From assembly GCF_044769865.1 (NCBI RefSeq), contig NZ_JBIZWA010000001.1:1-64000 (forward strand): 64,000 nt of DNA. Direction: 5' to 3'. Shown here in pieces: positions 40,872 to 50,273 of this stretch. Source of the stretch: Homoserinimonas sp044769865 (lineage in GTDB: Bacteria; Actinomycetota; Actinomycetes; Actinomycetales; Microbacteriaceae). A program made the translations under genes and the position numbers. Every line of letters begins with the position of its first letter. Positions within the stretch are counted from its first letter, which is position 1. Below the pieces are notes generated by a model. That model was not told the DNA's origin, did no database searches, and saw only the letters and a list, made by a program, of their open reading frames with translations.

Positions 40872-41000
40872 TGGACCCTCCCCAAAATGTACGTGACTGG
40901 AAGCCTAGCGTGGGTGAAACTCTAGTCATCGCAGTCTGTGCGGTGCTTGTGAATGTACCTGCTGTAACCGGATCGTAGCGAGGGGTATTCCCAGAAACGA

Positions 41001-41480
41001 TCAGCGGAGTCGCTCGAGCACCGCCAGCACAGCGGCATCCGCTGCCTGGCGACGGATGGCGTCGCGGTCACCCTCGAACTCGTGGGCCGAGACGCGGAGG
41101 TCGGAGTCGATCGCGACGCCGATGAACACAGTGCCCGGCTCCCGGCCGTCCTGCCAGTCTGGGCCCGCGACGCCCGTCGTCGAGACCCCGATGTCGGCGG
41201 GCACGCCATCGACCGCGAGCACTTCACGAACGAGGGATGCCATCTGGCCCGCGACATCCGGATGCACGGCCCCGTGCACATTGAGTATCGAGGCGTCGAC
41301 GCCCAGCACGCTGCGCTTGAGTTCGGTGTTGTACGCGACCACCCCGCCCAGCACGGTCGCGGATGCCCCGGGCGTCGCGATCAGGTCAGACACCAGGAGG
41401 CCGCCCGTGAGCGACTCCGCAACGGCGATCGTGAGCCTGCGCTCGATCAGCAGCTCGACGAGTTCGCCGGAGGCGCTCAC
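41001..41480 (-). CDS. cinA: CinA C-terminal domain protein (nicotinamide-nucleotide amidase-like)
   Basis: A 159-residue stand-alone CinA_C domain, the PncC-type amidase that recycles NMN to nicotinate mononucleotide. Motifs are TIAVAESLTGGLLVSDLIATPGAS, GGVVAYNTELK and STTGVAGPDWQDGREPGTVFIGVA. The N-terminal molybdopterin-binding domain of long CinA is absent. The GTG 41480 overlaps the pgsA stop by 4 bases. The 129-base gap to the ClgR-like gene carries that gene's promoter. Confidence 0.92.
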   Translation of the reverse strand: MSASGELVELLIERRLTIAVAESLTGGLLVSDLIATPGASATVLGGVVAYNTELKRSVLGVDASILNVHGAVHPDVAGQMASLVREVLAVDGVPADIGVSTTGVAGPDWQDGREPGTVFIGVAIDSDLRVSAHEFEGDRDAIRRQAADAAVLAVLERLR

Positions 41481-42085
41481 GCCGCCCTCCCCTGCCGCGC
41501 CTTGAGGAGATAGTCGAGGCCCGAGAGGAGGGTCGCCGCGACCGCGGCCGCCATGAGCACGCCGTTGACCCAGTGGATCCAGTCCCCCACGACCGTCCAC
41601 AGCGGCACCAGGAAGAAGGAGATCGCGACCGACTGCAGCACGGTCTTGAGTTTGCCGCCGCGCGAGGCCGGGATGACCCGGTCCCGCAGCATCGCGACCC
41701 GGTAGAGCGTGATGCCGATCTCGCGGACGAGGATCACCGCGACGACCCACCACGCGAGCTCGTCGAGCAGGGCGAGGCAGACCAGCGCGCCTCCCGTCAG
41801 CAGCTTGTCGGCAATCGGATCCATGAGCTTGCCGAAGTCGGTCACGAGATTGCGTCGGCGGGCAATATGCCCGTCGATGCTGTCGGTCGCGATACCGACG
41901 ACGAAGACCGCAGCAGCGGCCCAGCGGAGCGGCGAATGTGTTCCCGCGTCGGCCAGGAGCATCCAGAAGAACAGGGGCGCCATGAGGATGCGCACGATCG
42001 TGATGATGTTCGGCACGTTCAGGACGCTTGCCGGCGTGTCTCCCGCGCGAATGACGCGGCCACGCAGTGAATCGGGGAGCCCCAC
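41477..42085 (-). CDS. pgsA: CDP-diacylglycerol--glycerol-3-phosphate 3-phosphatidyltransferase
   Basis: Membrane enzyme of phosphatidylglycerol synthesis, 202 residues, with about five transmembrane helices. The CDP-alcohol phosphotransferase motif is complete: SIDGHIARRRNLVTDFGKLMDPIADK (D-G-AR-8x-G-3x-D-3x-D). It starts on GTG, 5 bases after the ftsK stop. Position between ftsK and cinA is conserved in actinomycetes. Confidence 0.93.
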   Translation of the reverse strand: MGLPDSLRGRVIRAGDTPASVLNVPNIITIVRILMAPLFFWMLLADAGTHSPLRWAAAAVFVVGIATDSIDGHIARRRNLVTDFGKLMDPIADKLLTGGALVCLALLDELAWWVVAVILVREIGITLYRVAMLRDRVIPASRGGKLKTVLQSVAISFFLVPLWTVVGDWIHWVNGVLMAAAVAATLLSGLDYLLKARQGRAA

Positions 42086-42090
42086 GTGCG

Positions 42091-44826
42091 TTACTCCCTG
42101 TCGGTCAGCTGCCAGGCATCCTCGTTGCCAGACGCCTCGACCTCATCGTAGCCGCTCGTCATGGCAGCGACAGGGTCTTCGGCGTGCGAAGCCTGAGCGG
42201 AGGGGACGGCGGGCGCGGCCGAGGAAGCCGGCGGCTCCTCCCCGCGCAGGCGCGCCAGCACGCCGGGGAGCTGCTCGGGCGTGACCAGCACGTCGCGCGC
42301 CTTGGACCCCTCCGAGGGGCCCACAATCTCGCGGGACTCCAGGAGGTCCATGAGGCGCCCCGCCTTGGCGAAGCCGACACGGAGCTTGCGCTGAAGCATC
42401 GAGGTCGAGCCGAACTGCGTGCTCACGACGAGTTCCGCGGCCGCGAGCAGCACCTCGAGGTCATCGCCGATGTCGCTGTCGATCTGCTTCTTCTCGGCAA
42501 CCTCGGTGACGTCCTGCCGGTATTCGGGCCGCGCCTGCTGCGTCACGTGCTTGACGACCGCGTTGACCTCGTCTTCGCCGACCCAGGCACCCTGCACGCG
42601 GATCGCCTTGTTGGCCCCCATGGGGAGGAACAGGGCATCGCCCTGGCCGATGAGCTTGTCGGCACCGGGCTGGTCGAGGATGACGCGGGAGTCGGTCATG
42701 CTGCTCACCGCGAACGCGAGTCGGCTCGGCACGTTGGCCTTGATGAGGCCCGTGACGACATCGACGCTCGGCCGCTGCGTCGCCAACACGAGGTGGATGC
42801 CGGACGCGCGGGCGAGCTGCGTGATGCGCACGATCGAATCCTCGACGTCGCGAGGTGCGACCATCATGAGGTCCGCAAGCTCGTCGACGACGACGAGCAG
42901 GTAGGGGTAAGCCTTGAGCTTTCGCTGGCTCCCCTCCGGCAGCACGATCTCGTTGTTGATGACCGCAGCGTTGAAGTCGTCGACGTGCCGGTAGCCGAAG
43001 CTCGCGAGGTCGTCGTACCGCATGTCCATCTCCTTCACGACCCACGCGAGCGCCTCAGCGGCCTTCTTGGGATTCGTGATGATGGGCGTGATGAGATGCG
43101 GAATACCGGCATAGGGCGCGAGTTCCACCCGCTTCGGATCAATGAGCACCATGCGCACCTCGGATGGCTTGGCGCGCATGAGGAGCGAGGTGATCATCGA
43201 GTTGACGAACACCGACTTGCCCGAACCCGTCGAACCGGCGACAAGGAGGTGAGGCATCTTGGCGAGGTTGGCGACGACGAAGCCACCCTCGACATCCTTG
43301 CCCACACCGATCGTCATGGGGTGACGGCTGGCGGTGCTCGCCTTCGACCGCAGCACGTCGCCGAGGGAGACGATCTCGCGGTCGGTGTTGGGGATCTCGA
43401 TACCGATCGCGCTCTTGCCGGGGATGGGCGAGAGGATGCGCACCTCGTTGCTCGCGACCGCGTAGGAGAGGTTCTTGCTGAGCGCCGTGACGCGCTCGAC
43501 CTTCACGCCGGGACCCAGCTCGATCTCGTAGCGCGTCACCGTCGGACCACGGCTGAATCCCGTGACCTTCGCGTCGACCGAGAACTGTTTGAGCACCTCG
43601 GTGATCGCTGCGACAACATCGTCGTTGACCTGCGACCGCGACTTGGGAGGCGTGCCCTGCTTCAGGGTCGACGATACGGGGAGCCGGTAGGGTGCCTGCG
43701 GACGCTCGGACTCTGCGTCGAACTCCCCCTGGCGACCCTTCTCCGACGCCGTGTCGCTGAAACCGGGAAGGAGCTCGACGGCAGAGTCGCCGTCGTCGCG
43801 GATGCCCGTGCCCTGGCCAGCGGCCGGCGGCACCTCACCCGTGAAGCGCTTGACCGCATCCTCCGCCTTCGCGAGTTCCTCGAGCAGCTCGACGCCGCCG
43901 AAGGGGTTCTCGGTCACGGGAGGCGCATCCGTCGGCACGATGTCGGTCTCGTTGGCGCGCGCAACGACGGGGCTGTCGAAGGCGGGATCGGTCTCGCGCT
44001 GCGACTTGTTGCGGCGCCACCAGGGCAGCGTTGCCGCCTCCTCGGGGTCGATGCCCAGGTCGCCGAAGTCTGTGATCTCGGTTGTGGCATCCGCCTTCGA
44101 ACGTTCCGCACCCTCGGGGAGCTGCTCGCCGAAGAGGTAGGCGTAGAGCTCGCGGAAGCGGCGACCGATGCGGTTCGGTGGCGTCTTGGTGATGATGAAG
44201 ATCGACAGCAGGAGCAGTACGCCCATGAGCGCGACGCCCAGCCAGGCGACGCCGAGCTGCACGAAGGGCTGGCCCGCGATCCAACCGAGGATGCCGCCCG
44301 CGTAGGCGAGCGCGACAGGACCGTCGGTCGGCTGCGGCGTGCCGCCGAAGATGTGACACAGGCCACTCACGCTGACGAGGAGCACGGCGAGCCCGATGCC
44401 GATGCGGCCGTTGTCATTGACGGAGGCCGGATGCCGGAAGAGCCACAGCGCGAAGAGCACCATGATCACCGGGAGCGCGTAGGCGACCCTGCCGAAGAGC
44501 CCGCCGAAGGTCCAGGCGTCGAGCGCCATCGCGACCGGGTCATTCGGCATGAACCACTCGACCACGGCGCCCGCGATCGCGAGCAGGAAGATGAAGAAGG
44601 GCACGCCGTCGCGGCGCTCCTCCTTGGCGAGCGTCTCGCGCCCGAAGAGGCGGGCGGCAGCGCCCACGACGTGGGCGGCACCGAGCCAGGCGCTCGTGAC
44701 GACGCCGCGCTCCGGCGCAGGTGGCTGCGCGGGGAGTTTCTTCGTTGCCGCCGTGCGCGCGGGAGCCTTCGCGTTGCGCGCCGAAGCGTTCCGCGCGCGC
44801 GACGTCGACTTGGTGCTCGTAGCCAT
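42091..44826 (-). CDS. ftsK: DNA translocase FtsK/SpoIIIE
   Basis: Septal DNA pump that clears chromosome from the closing division site. In 911 residues a basic Ala-rich N-terminus is followed by four to five transmembrane helices (about 45-210), an acidic linker (about 230-420), then the motor: alpha-beta RecA-like domains with Walker A VAGSTGSGKS near 533 and Walker B LLVVVDELADLMM. The C-terminal winged-helix gamma domain (about 810-870, MLQRKLRVGFAKAGRLMDLLE) reads KOPS-type sequences. A TACCGT box lies 6 bases before the ATG. The very long antisense frame over this gene is a G+C artefact. Confidence 0.95.
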   Translation of the reverse strand: MATSTKSTSRARNASARNAKAPARTAATKKLPAQPPAPERGVVTSAWLGAAHVVGAAARLFGRETLAKEERRDGVPFFIFLLAIAGAVVEWFMPNDPVAMALDAWTFGGLFGRVAYALPVIMVLFALWLFRHPASVNDNGRIGIGLAVLLVSVSGLCHIFGGTPQPTDGPVALAYAGGILGWIAGQPFVQLGVAWLGVALMGVLLLLSIFIITKTPPNRIGRRFRELYAYLFGEQLPEGAERSKADATTEITDFGDLGIDPEEAATLPWWRRNKSQRETDPAFDSPVVARANETDIVPTDAPPVTENPFGGVELLEELAKAEDAVKRFTGEVPPAAGQGTGIRDDGDSAVELLPGFSDTASEKGRQGEFDAESERPQAPYRLPVSSTLKQGTPPKSRSQVNDDVVAAITEVLKQFSVDAKVTGFSRGPTVTRYEIELGPGVKVERVTALSKNLSYAVASNEVRILSPIPGKSAIGIEIPNTDREIVSLGDVLRSKASTASRHPMTIGVGKDVEGGFVVANLAKMPHLLVAGSTGSGKSVFVNSMITSLLMRAKPSEVRMVLIDPKRVELAPYAGIPHLITPIITNPKKAAEALAWVVKEMDMRYDDLASFGYRHVDDFNAAVINNEIVLPEGSQRKLKAYPYLLVVVDELADLMMVAPRDVEDSIVRITQLARASGIHLVLATQRPSVDVVTGLIKANVPSRLAFAVSSMTDSRVILDQPGADKLIGQGDALFLPMGANKAIRVQGAWVGEDEVNAVVKHVTQQARPEYRQDVTEVAEKKQIDSDIGDDLEVLLAAAELVVSTQFGSTSMLQRKLRVGFAKAGRLMDLLESREIVGPSEGSKARDVLVTPEQLPGVLARLRGEEPPASSAAPAVPSAQASHAEDPVAAMTSGYDEVEASGNEDAWQLTDRE

Positions 44827-44832
44827 GCGACC

Positions 44833-44838
44833 ACGGTA
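44833..44838 (-). promoter_or_regulatory. ftsK leaderless -10 box
   Basis: TACCGT on the minus strand, 6 bases before the ftsK ATG, in the 66-base gap after rnj. Confidence 0.4.
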
Positions 44839-44892
44839 CCTGCGGCCACCGACGAAGGCCGGTTAGGGGTGCGGCGTGGTCGGGATACCGCT

Positions 44893-46569
44893 CTAGGCCT
44901 CGATCACGACCGGGACGATCATGGGCCGGCGACGGTGCTGCGTGTTGACCCAGCGGCCGACCGTGCGACGGATGACCTGGCTGAAGGCGTGAGCGTCGCG
45001 CGTGCCGTTCTCGGCGGCCTCCGCGAGGGCCTTCACCACCTGTGGCTTGACGGCGTCGAACACGGCCTCGTCCTCCGCGAAGCCGCGGGACTGGATCTCC
45101 GGCCCGACGATGACGCGGCCCGTCTGTGCGTCGATCGCGGCGAAGATCGAGATGAAGCCCTCCTCGGCGAGGATGCGGCGATCCTTGAGGTCGGCATCCG
45201 TGATCTCACCGACGGTCGAGCCGTCGACGTAGACGTACCCGAGGTCGAGCTGGCCGACCACGGTCGCCTCGCCGTCGCGCAGGTCGATGACCGTACCGTC
45301 CTCGGCGATGATCGTGTTCTCCTCCGGGATGCCCGTCTGCACCGCGAGCTGCTGGTTGGCGACCAGGTGCCGGTATTCACCGTGCACGGGAAGCACGTTC
45401 TTGGGCTTCAGGATGTTGTAGCAGTAGAGCAACTCCCCCGCGCTCGCGTGGCCGGAGACGTGCACCTTGGCATTGCCCTTGTGCACGACGTTGGCGCCCA
45501 GCTTGGTGAGACCGTTGATGACGCGGTAGACCGCATTCTCGTTGCCCGGGATGAGGCTCGACGCGAGGATGACAGTGTCTCCCTTGCCGATCTCGATCTT
45601 GTGCTCGAGGTTCGCCATGCGGGCCAGCACCGCCATGGGCTCGCCCTGCGACCCCGTGCTCATGTAGACGATCTTGTCGTCTGGCAGCTGGTCGGCCTTC
45701 TTCTGGTCGATCAGCACCCCCTCGGGCACCTTGAGGTACCCGAGCTCGGCCGCGATGCCCATGTTGCGCACCATCGACCGGCCCATGAAGGCGACCCTTC
45801 GCCCGTTCGCGTGGGCGGCATCCAGCACCTGCTGCACGCGGTGCACGTGGCTCGAGAAGCTCGCCACGATGACCCGGCGCGGCGCCTTGGCGATGACCGA
45901 CTCGAGCACGGGACCGATGCCCCGTTCGGGCGCGGTGAAGCCCGGGACATCCGCGTTGGTGGAGTCGGGGAGGAAGAGGTCGACCCCCGCCTCGCCGAGG
46001 CGCGCGAAGGCGCGCAGGTCGGTGATGCGGTCATCGAGGGGCAGCTGGTCCATCTTGAAGTCGCCCGTGTGGAGGACGGTGCCGGCGACGGTCGTGATGT
46101 GGACGGCGAGGGCATCCGGAATCGAGTGGTTCACGGCGACGAACTCGAGATCGAAGGGACCGAACGTCTCCTTCTGCCCCTCCTTGACCGTGAGGGTGTA
46201 CGGCGTGATGCGGTGTTCCTTGAGCTTCGCCTCGATGAGCGCGAGCGTGAGGTTCGAGCCGATGAGCGGGATGTCCTGCCGCAGGCGCAGCAGGTAGGGA
46301 ACGGCGCCGATGTGGTCTTCATGGCCGTGCGTGAGCACGACGCCCAGCACGTCGTCGAGTCGGTCGCGGATGGGTGTGAAGTCGGGAAGGATGAGGTCGA
46401 CGCCGGGCTGGTGCTCCTCGGGGAAGAGCACGCCGCAGTCGACGATCAGGAGCTTGCCGTCGATCTCGAAGACCGTCATGTTGCGGCCGATCTCGCCGAG
46501 ACCGCCGATCGGGATGACCCGGAGCGTTCCTGGCTTGAGCTTGGCGGGTGCGTAGATGTGTGAGTTCAT
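44893..46569 (-). CDS. rnj: ribonuclease J
   Basis: Zn-dependent metallo-beta-lactamase/beta-CASP nuclease with 5'-3' exo- and endonuclease activity on mRNA and rRNA precursors. From ATG 46569 (AGGACG upstream) it has 558 residues. Zn motif HGHEDHIG is at 81-88, further ligands lie in NHSIPDALAV and HTGDFKMD, and the beta-CASP motifs SSHVHRVQQ and SGHASAGELL are present. The C-terminal domain is full length. It lies between dapA and ftsK, as in other actinomycetes. Confidence 0.95.
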   Translation of the reverse strand: MNSHIYAPAKLKPGTLRVIPIGGLGEIGRNMTVFEIDGKLLIVDCGVLFPEEHQPGVDLILPDFTPIRDRLDDVLGVVLTHGHEDHIGAVPYLLRLRQDIPLIGSNLTLALIEAKLKEHRITPYTLTVKEGQKETFGPFDLEFVAVNHSIPDALAVHITTVAGTVLHTGDFKMDQLPLDDRITDLRAFARLGEAGVDLFLPDSTNADVPGFTAPERGIGPVLESVIAKAPRRVIVASFSSHVHRVQQVLDAAHANGRRVAFMGRSMVRNMGIAAELGYLKVPEGVLIDQKKADQLPDDKIVYMSTGSQGEPMAVLARMANLEHKIEIGKGDTVILASSLIPGNENAVYRVINGLTKLGANVVHKGNAKVHVSGHASAGELLYCYNILKPKNVLPVHGEYRHLVANQQLAVQTGIPEENTIIAEDGTVIDLRDGEATVVGQLDLGYVYVDGSTVGEITDADLKDRRILAEEGFISIFAAIDAQTGRVIVGPEIQSRGFAEDEAVFDAVKPQVVKALAEAAENGTRDAHAFSQVIRRTVGRWVNTQHRRRPMIVPVVIEA

Positions 46570-46648
46570 GGCGTCCTGTGGTGTCGCGGCCCGCAGGCCG
46601 ATGGAAGGGCCGCTAGCCCCCGGTATGAAGTTGTGGGTCGCTGCTTGG

Positions 46649-47626
46649 TCAGCGAGTCGTGCCTGCCACCTTGGGCAGGGCACCGCCGGCCGCCGCGTTG
46701 CGGTCGGGACGGAAGTTGCCGAGGTCGAGACCAGGGATGTCGCCGACGAGCGCGAGCTCGTCTTCGATCACGGCGGCCTCGAAGTCCTCCGGGCCCACGA
46801 GGGGCAGCCGCACGCGAGGAGAGCCGATGCGCCCGAGACCGTGCAGGATGTACTTGGCTGCGACCGTGCCCGGGACGTGGGTCATCGTGGCGCGGACAAG
46901 GGGCTCGAGTGACTTGTGGGCGACAGTCGCGGTGGTCAGGTCACCAGCGTTGACCGCGTCGACGATGACGCGGTAGGGGGCGGGCGCAATGTTCGCGGTG
47001 ACGCCGATGAGCCCTGTCGCGCCGATCGCCAGGTGTGGCAGCACATTGGCATCGTCGCCCGAGAAGTACATGAGATCGGTCTGGTTGAGCACCCGACTGA
47101 CCTCCGAGAAGTCACCCTTGGCATCCTTGACCGCGAGGATGTTGGGGTGCTGCGCCGCTCGCAGAATCGTCTCGTAGCGGATGGGAACGCCCGTGCGGCC
47201 CGGAATGTCGTAGAGAATGACGGGAAGATCCGTCGCATCGGCGATGAGGCGGAAGTGGGTCAGGATTCCGGCCTGGGTCGGCTTGTTGTAATACGGCGTG
47301 ACGATCATGACGCCATCAGCGCCAGCCTTCTCGCTCGCCTTGTAGAGCTCGATCGCGTGTGCTGTCTCGTTGGAGCCACCACCCGTGATGATCTTGGCGC
47401 GATCACCCGCAACCGCCTTCGCCACCTCGACCAGGCGAATCTTCTCAGGGTCGGTCAGGGTGCTCGTCTCACCGGTCGTGCCCGTGACGACGATGCCGTC
47501 CGCTCCCCCGCTCACGACATCATCGATGTGCTTCTCGACGTCATCCCACGCGACCTCACCGTCTGCCGTGAAGGGCGTGACGAGGGCTACCAGTACCTGG
47601 CCGAAGGGATTGTCGAGAGAGCTCAC
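46649..47626 (-). CDS. dapA: 4-hydroxy-tetrahydrodipicolinate synthase
   Basis: First committed enzyme of the DAP/lysine branch; condenses pyruvate with aspartate semialdehyde. In 325 residues the Schiff-base Lys167 is in NILAVKDAKGD, catalytic Tyr139 in VILYDIPGRTG, and TGTTGETSTLT binds substrate. It starts on GTG, 6 bases after a TAATCT box, which suggests a leaderless mRNA. dapB lies 4.7 kb away with the thyA-dfrA and arsR-sulP modules in between. Confidence 0.96.
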   Translation of the reverse strand: MSSLDNPFGQVLVALVTPFTADGEVAWDDVEKHIDDVVSGGADGIVVTGTTGETSTLTDPEKIRLVEVAKAVAGDRAKIITGGGSNETAHAIELYKASEKAGADGVMIVTPYYNKPTQAGILTHFRLIADATDLPVILYDIPGRTGVPIRYETILRAAQHPNILAVKDAKGDFSEVSRVLNQTDLMYFSGDDANVLPHLAIGATGLIGVTANIAPAPYRVIVDAVNAGDLTTATVAHKSLEPLVRATMTHVPGTVAAKYILHGLGRIGSPRVRLPLVGPEDFEAAVIEDELALVGDIPGLDLGNFRPDRNAAAGGALPKVAGTTR

Positions 47627-47632
47627 ACACCG

Positions 47633-47638
47633 AGATTA
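47633..47638 (-). promoter_or_regulatory. dapA leaderless -10 box
   Basis: TAATCT on the minus strand, 6 bases before the dapA GTG. Confidence 0.5.
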
Positions 47639-47708
47639 CCGCTCGCACGCGGCATCCGAGCCATCGAGACGACACCGAGACCAGTTTCAATAGTTCCAAA
47701 TATTCATA

Positions 47709-47714
47709 TATAGT
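47709..47714 (+). promoter_or_regulatory. arsR-sulP leaderless -10 in an AT-rich island
   Basis: TATAGT, 6 bases before ATG 47721, within the unusually AT-rich stretch 47686-47714. The surrounding AT-rich sequence, with ATAGT repeated at 47690 and 47710, is a plausible binding site for the ArsR-type repressor. Confidence 0.5.
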
Positions 47715-47720
47715 GGATGC

Positions 47721-48065
47721 ATGAACCTGCCAACCTCCGATCTGCCCGTCGCCCAGGTCAAGGCAGAGCTCTTCAAGGCCATGGGCCACCCCGCCCGTAT
47801 CCGCGTGCTGGAGGCACTCTCTGAGGGCGAACGAACCGTCGGCGAGATCGCCGGCATGGTCGATCTCGAGATGTCCACACTGTCGCAGCAGCTCGCGGTG
47901 CTGCGCCGAGCGGGGGTCGTCACGACCAGGCGGCAGGGCAACAGCATCCACTACGCGCTTCGGGACGAGCGGATGTCGCAACTCCTCGCGATCGCGCGGC
48001 AGATCATCGTGAGCAACCTCCGCGACTCCCGCGAGATGCTCGAGAGCCTCGACCGCAGGCCATGA
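47721..48065 (+). CDS. ArsR-family transcriptional regulator
   Basis: A 114-residue winged-helix repressor. The family core is AELFKAMGHPARIRVLEALSEGERTVGEIAGMV, with recognition helix EMSTLSQQLAVLRRAGVVTTRRQGNSIHY. I see no CxC metal-binding motif in the recognition helix, so it probably does not sense arsenic or cadmium in the classical way. It overlaps sulP by 4 bases, so it almost certainly controls that transporter. On the plus strand, it interrupts a leftward gene run. Confidence 0.9.
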   Translation: MNLPTSDLPVAQVKAELFKAMGHPARIRVLEALSEGERTVGEIAGMVDLEMSTLSQQLAVLRRAGVVTTRRQGNSIHYALRDERMSQLLAIARQIIVSNLRDSREMLESLDRRP

Positions 48066-49729
48066 CGGAGCAACAGCCGAAAGGGCGAGGGCGGCTGCGC
48101 TCACTACTGCCCGGCCCCGCAGACCTGCACGCGGCCCGCCGGTCCCCCGGGCGTGACCTCGTCGCGGGCCTCACGGTCGCGGTCGTGGCCCTGCCGCTCG
48201 CGCTCGCCTTCGGCGTCGCATCCGGCCTTGGAGCAGAAGCGGGACTCACCACCGCCGTCATCGCGGGCATCATCGCGGCCGTCTTCGGCGGCAGCAACCT
48301 GCAGATCTCCGGCCCCACGGGGGCCATGACGGTCGTGCTGCTGCCCGTCGTGCACGACTTCGGCGCCCAGGGCGTGCTACTCGTCGGCGTCATGGCCGGC
48401 ATCATCCTCGTCGCGCTCGCGGTGTCGGGCATTGGCCGCGCCGTGCGCCTGCTGCCGACCTCGCTCATCGAGGGCTTCACCGCGGGGATCGCGGTCGTCA
48501 TCGTGCTGCAGCAGGTTCCCTCCATGCTGGGGCTCGACCCGGGCGAGGGAGAACAGGTCTGGGCCATCGCTGGCGACGCTGTGGCGCGATGGACCACCGA
48601 CATCGACGTGACACCCCTGCTCATGACGCTCGGGGTTGCGGCGGTCATCCTCCTCGGCGCGAGGCTCCTCCCCGCGGTTCCCGCCTCGATTCTCGTGATC
48701 ATCGTTGCGACGCTCATCGCGGAGTTCTTCGACCTCGGCCTGCCCACGATCGGCGCGATTCCCGCGGGCATCCCCGCCCCCACTGCTGACTTCATCGACC
48801 TCTCCGCCGTTGCAGCCCTCATCCCCTCGGCCCTCGCGGTGGCCGCCCTCGCGGCCCTCGAAAGCCTCCTCTGCGCCACCGTCGCCGACTCCATGAGCGT
48901 CAACGAACGGCACGACCCCGACCGTGAACTCCTCGGTCAGGGCCTTGCCAACATCGCGGTGCCCTTCTTCGGTGGTGTTCCCGCGACGGCAGCGATCGCC
49001 CGCACCGCGGTCAACGTGAGGGCGGGCGCCCGCTCACGCATCGCCGCAATCACGCACTCCCTCGTGCTCCTGGTCGTCATCTACGCCGCCTCCGGCCTCG
49101 TCGGCCACGTTCCACTCGCCGCGCTCGCGGGCGTGCTCCTCGCGACCTGTGTGCAGATGATCGGCTTCGGGTCGATCTGGGCGTTCGTGCGCGCGACGCG
49201 GGCCGACGCGATCGTGCTGATCCTCACCTTCGCCATCACGGTCGCGGTCGATCTGGTCACGGCCGTCGTTGTCGGCGTCATCGTTGCCGCCCTGCTGGCC
49301 CTCGGGAGCGTCTCGCGCAGCGCCCGCCTCGAGCAGGTACCGCTCGAGGAGGACCGTGGCGACCACAGCGCGGAGGAACTCGCCTTGCTGTCGGACCGCA
49401 TCGTCGCCTACCGCTTCGACGGGCCGCTGTTCTTTGGTGCCGCCCACCGTTTCCTGCTCGAGCTCACCGGCGTCTCGGATGTCGATGTCGTGATCCTGCG
49501 GATGTCGCGCATCTCCACACTCGACGCGACGGGCGCGACGATCCTCGACGACGCCGTGCGGCGCCTCGAGGCCCGCGGGATCGCGGTGCTCATCTCGGGA
49601 GTGGACCCCGTGCACAGCCGCGTGCTGCGCACGCTCGACGTCGCGCCCCACCTGCGGGAGACCGGCAGGGTGTTCGAGCACACCCCGCAGGCGATCACCT
49701 ATGCACGAGAGCTCGTCGCTGGGCGTTGA
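48062..49729 (+). CDS. SulP-family inorganic anion transporter with STAS domain
   Basis: A 555-residue membrane transporter. About 11 transmembrane helices (30-420) carry the SLC26/SulP marks GLTVAVVALPLALAFGVASG and FGGSNLQISGPTGAMTV. A cytoplasmic STAS domain (about 440-550) has DVVILRMSRISTLDATGATI. Members carry sulfate, bicarbonate or other anions; pairing with an ArsR-type regulator does not settle the substrate. The end is 25 bases from the convergent dfrA. Confidence 0.9.
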   Translation: MTEQQPKGRGRLRSLLPGPADLHAARRSPGRDLVAGLTVAVVALPLALAFGVASGLGAEAGLTTAVIAGIIAAVFGGSNLQISGPTGAMTVVLLPVVHDFGAQGVLLVGVMAGIILVALAVSGIGRAVRLLPTSLIEGFTAGIAVVIVLQQVPSMLGLDPGEGEQVWAIAGDAVARWTTDIDVTPLLMTLGVAAVILLGARLLPAVPASILVIIVATLIAEFFDLGLPTIGAIPAGIPAPTADFIDLSAVAALIPSALAVAALAALESLLCATVADSMSVNERHDPDRELLGQGLANIAVPFFGGVPATAAIARTAVNVRAGARSRIAAITHSLVLLVVIYAASGLVGHVPLAALAGVLLATCVQMIGFGSIWAFVRATRADAIVLILTFAITVAVDLVTAVVVGVIVAALLALGSVSRSARLEQVPLEEDRGDHSAEELALLSDRIVAYRFDGPLFFGAAHRFLLELTGVSDVDVVILRMSRISTLDATGATILDDAVRRLEARGIAVLISGVDPVHSRVLRTLDVAPHLRETGRVFEHTPQAITYARELVAGR

Positions 49730-49754
49730 CGAACGCCCTGCAGTTCGGCACGAC

Positions 49755-50273
49755 TTAGGCGCGCTCGTAGCTCACGAAGCGGTAGGAGAGCCCCGAACGG
49801 GACTCGTGCCAGCCCTCCTCGGGGTCCGACCGCACGACCTTCCACTCCGGCCCGATCACGGGGGCCTTGGCGTCGCCCTCGAAGACGGCCCTGATCTCGG
49901 TCACCTCGAGCCGCTCGGCCTCGTCGATCACGGCAGCATAGATCTCGCCGCCGCCGATGACCCACGCCATGTCATCCGGATCGACGTCGTCAGCGGCCAT
50001 GACGAGCGCGTTCGCGACCGAGGGGGCCGCCTCGGCGCCCTCTGCGGCCCATCGGCTCTGGCGCGTCACGACGATGTTGCGTCGACCCGGCAGCGGGCGG
50101 AAGCGCGGTGGGAGGGAGTCCCAGGTCTTGCGGCCCATGATGACCGGCCCGCCGAGTGTGACCCGCTTGAAGCGTGCGAGGTCTTCCGGCACGTTCCACG
50201 GCATGATGCCGTTGCGGCCGATGATGCCGCCCTCCGCCTCGGCCCAGATCAGGCCAATCCTGGGGTTCGTCAT
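49755..50273 (-). CDS. dfrA: dihydrofolate reductase
   Basis: Reduces dihydrofolate with NADPH, restoring the cofactor used by thymidylate synthase just upstream. In 172 residues the N-terminal IGLIWAEAEGGIIGRNGIMPWNVPEDLARF covers the Met20-loop region and the catalytic acid, VIMGRKTWDSLP is the cofactor segment, and WVIGGGEIYAAVI is near the end. The ATG overlaps the thyA stop by 4 bases. Confidence 0.96.
   Translation of the reverse strand: MTNPRIGLIWAEAEGGIIGRNGIMPWNVPEDLARFKRVTLGGPVIMGRKTWDSLPPRFRPLPGRRNIVVTRQSRWAAEGAEAAPSVANALVMAADDVDPDDMAWVIGGGEIYAAVIDEAERLEVTEIRAVFEGDAKAPVIGPEWKVVRSDPEEGWHESRSGLSYRFVSYERA

Noticed and set aside
42067..46563. A 1498-codon open frame on the plus strand opposite ftsK and rnj
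   Set aside because: Its composition (Arg, Asp, His and Glu rich, no domains) is that of the complement of G+C-rich genes. Both genes on the other strand have complete, well-conserved motifs.
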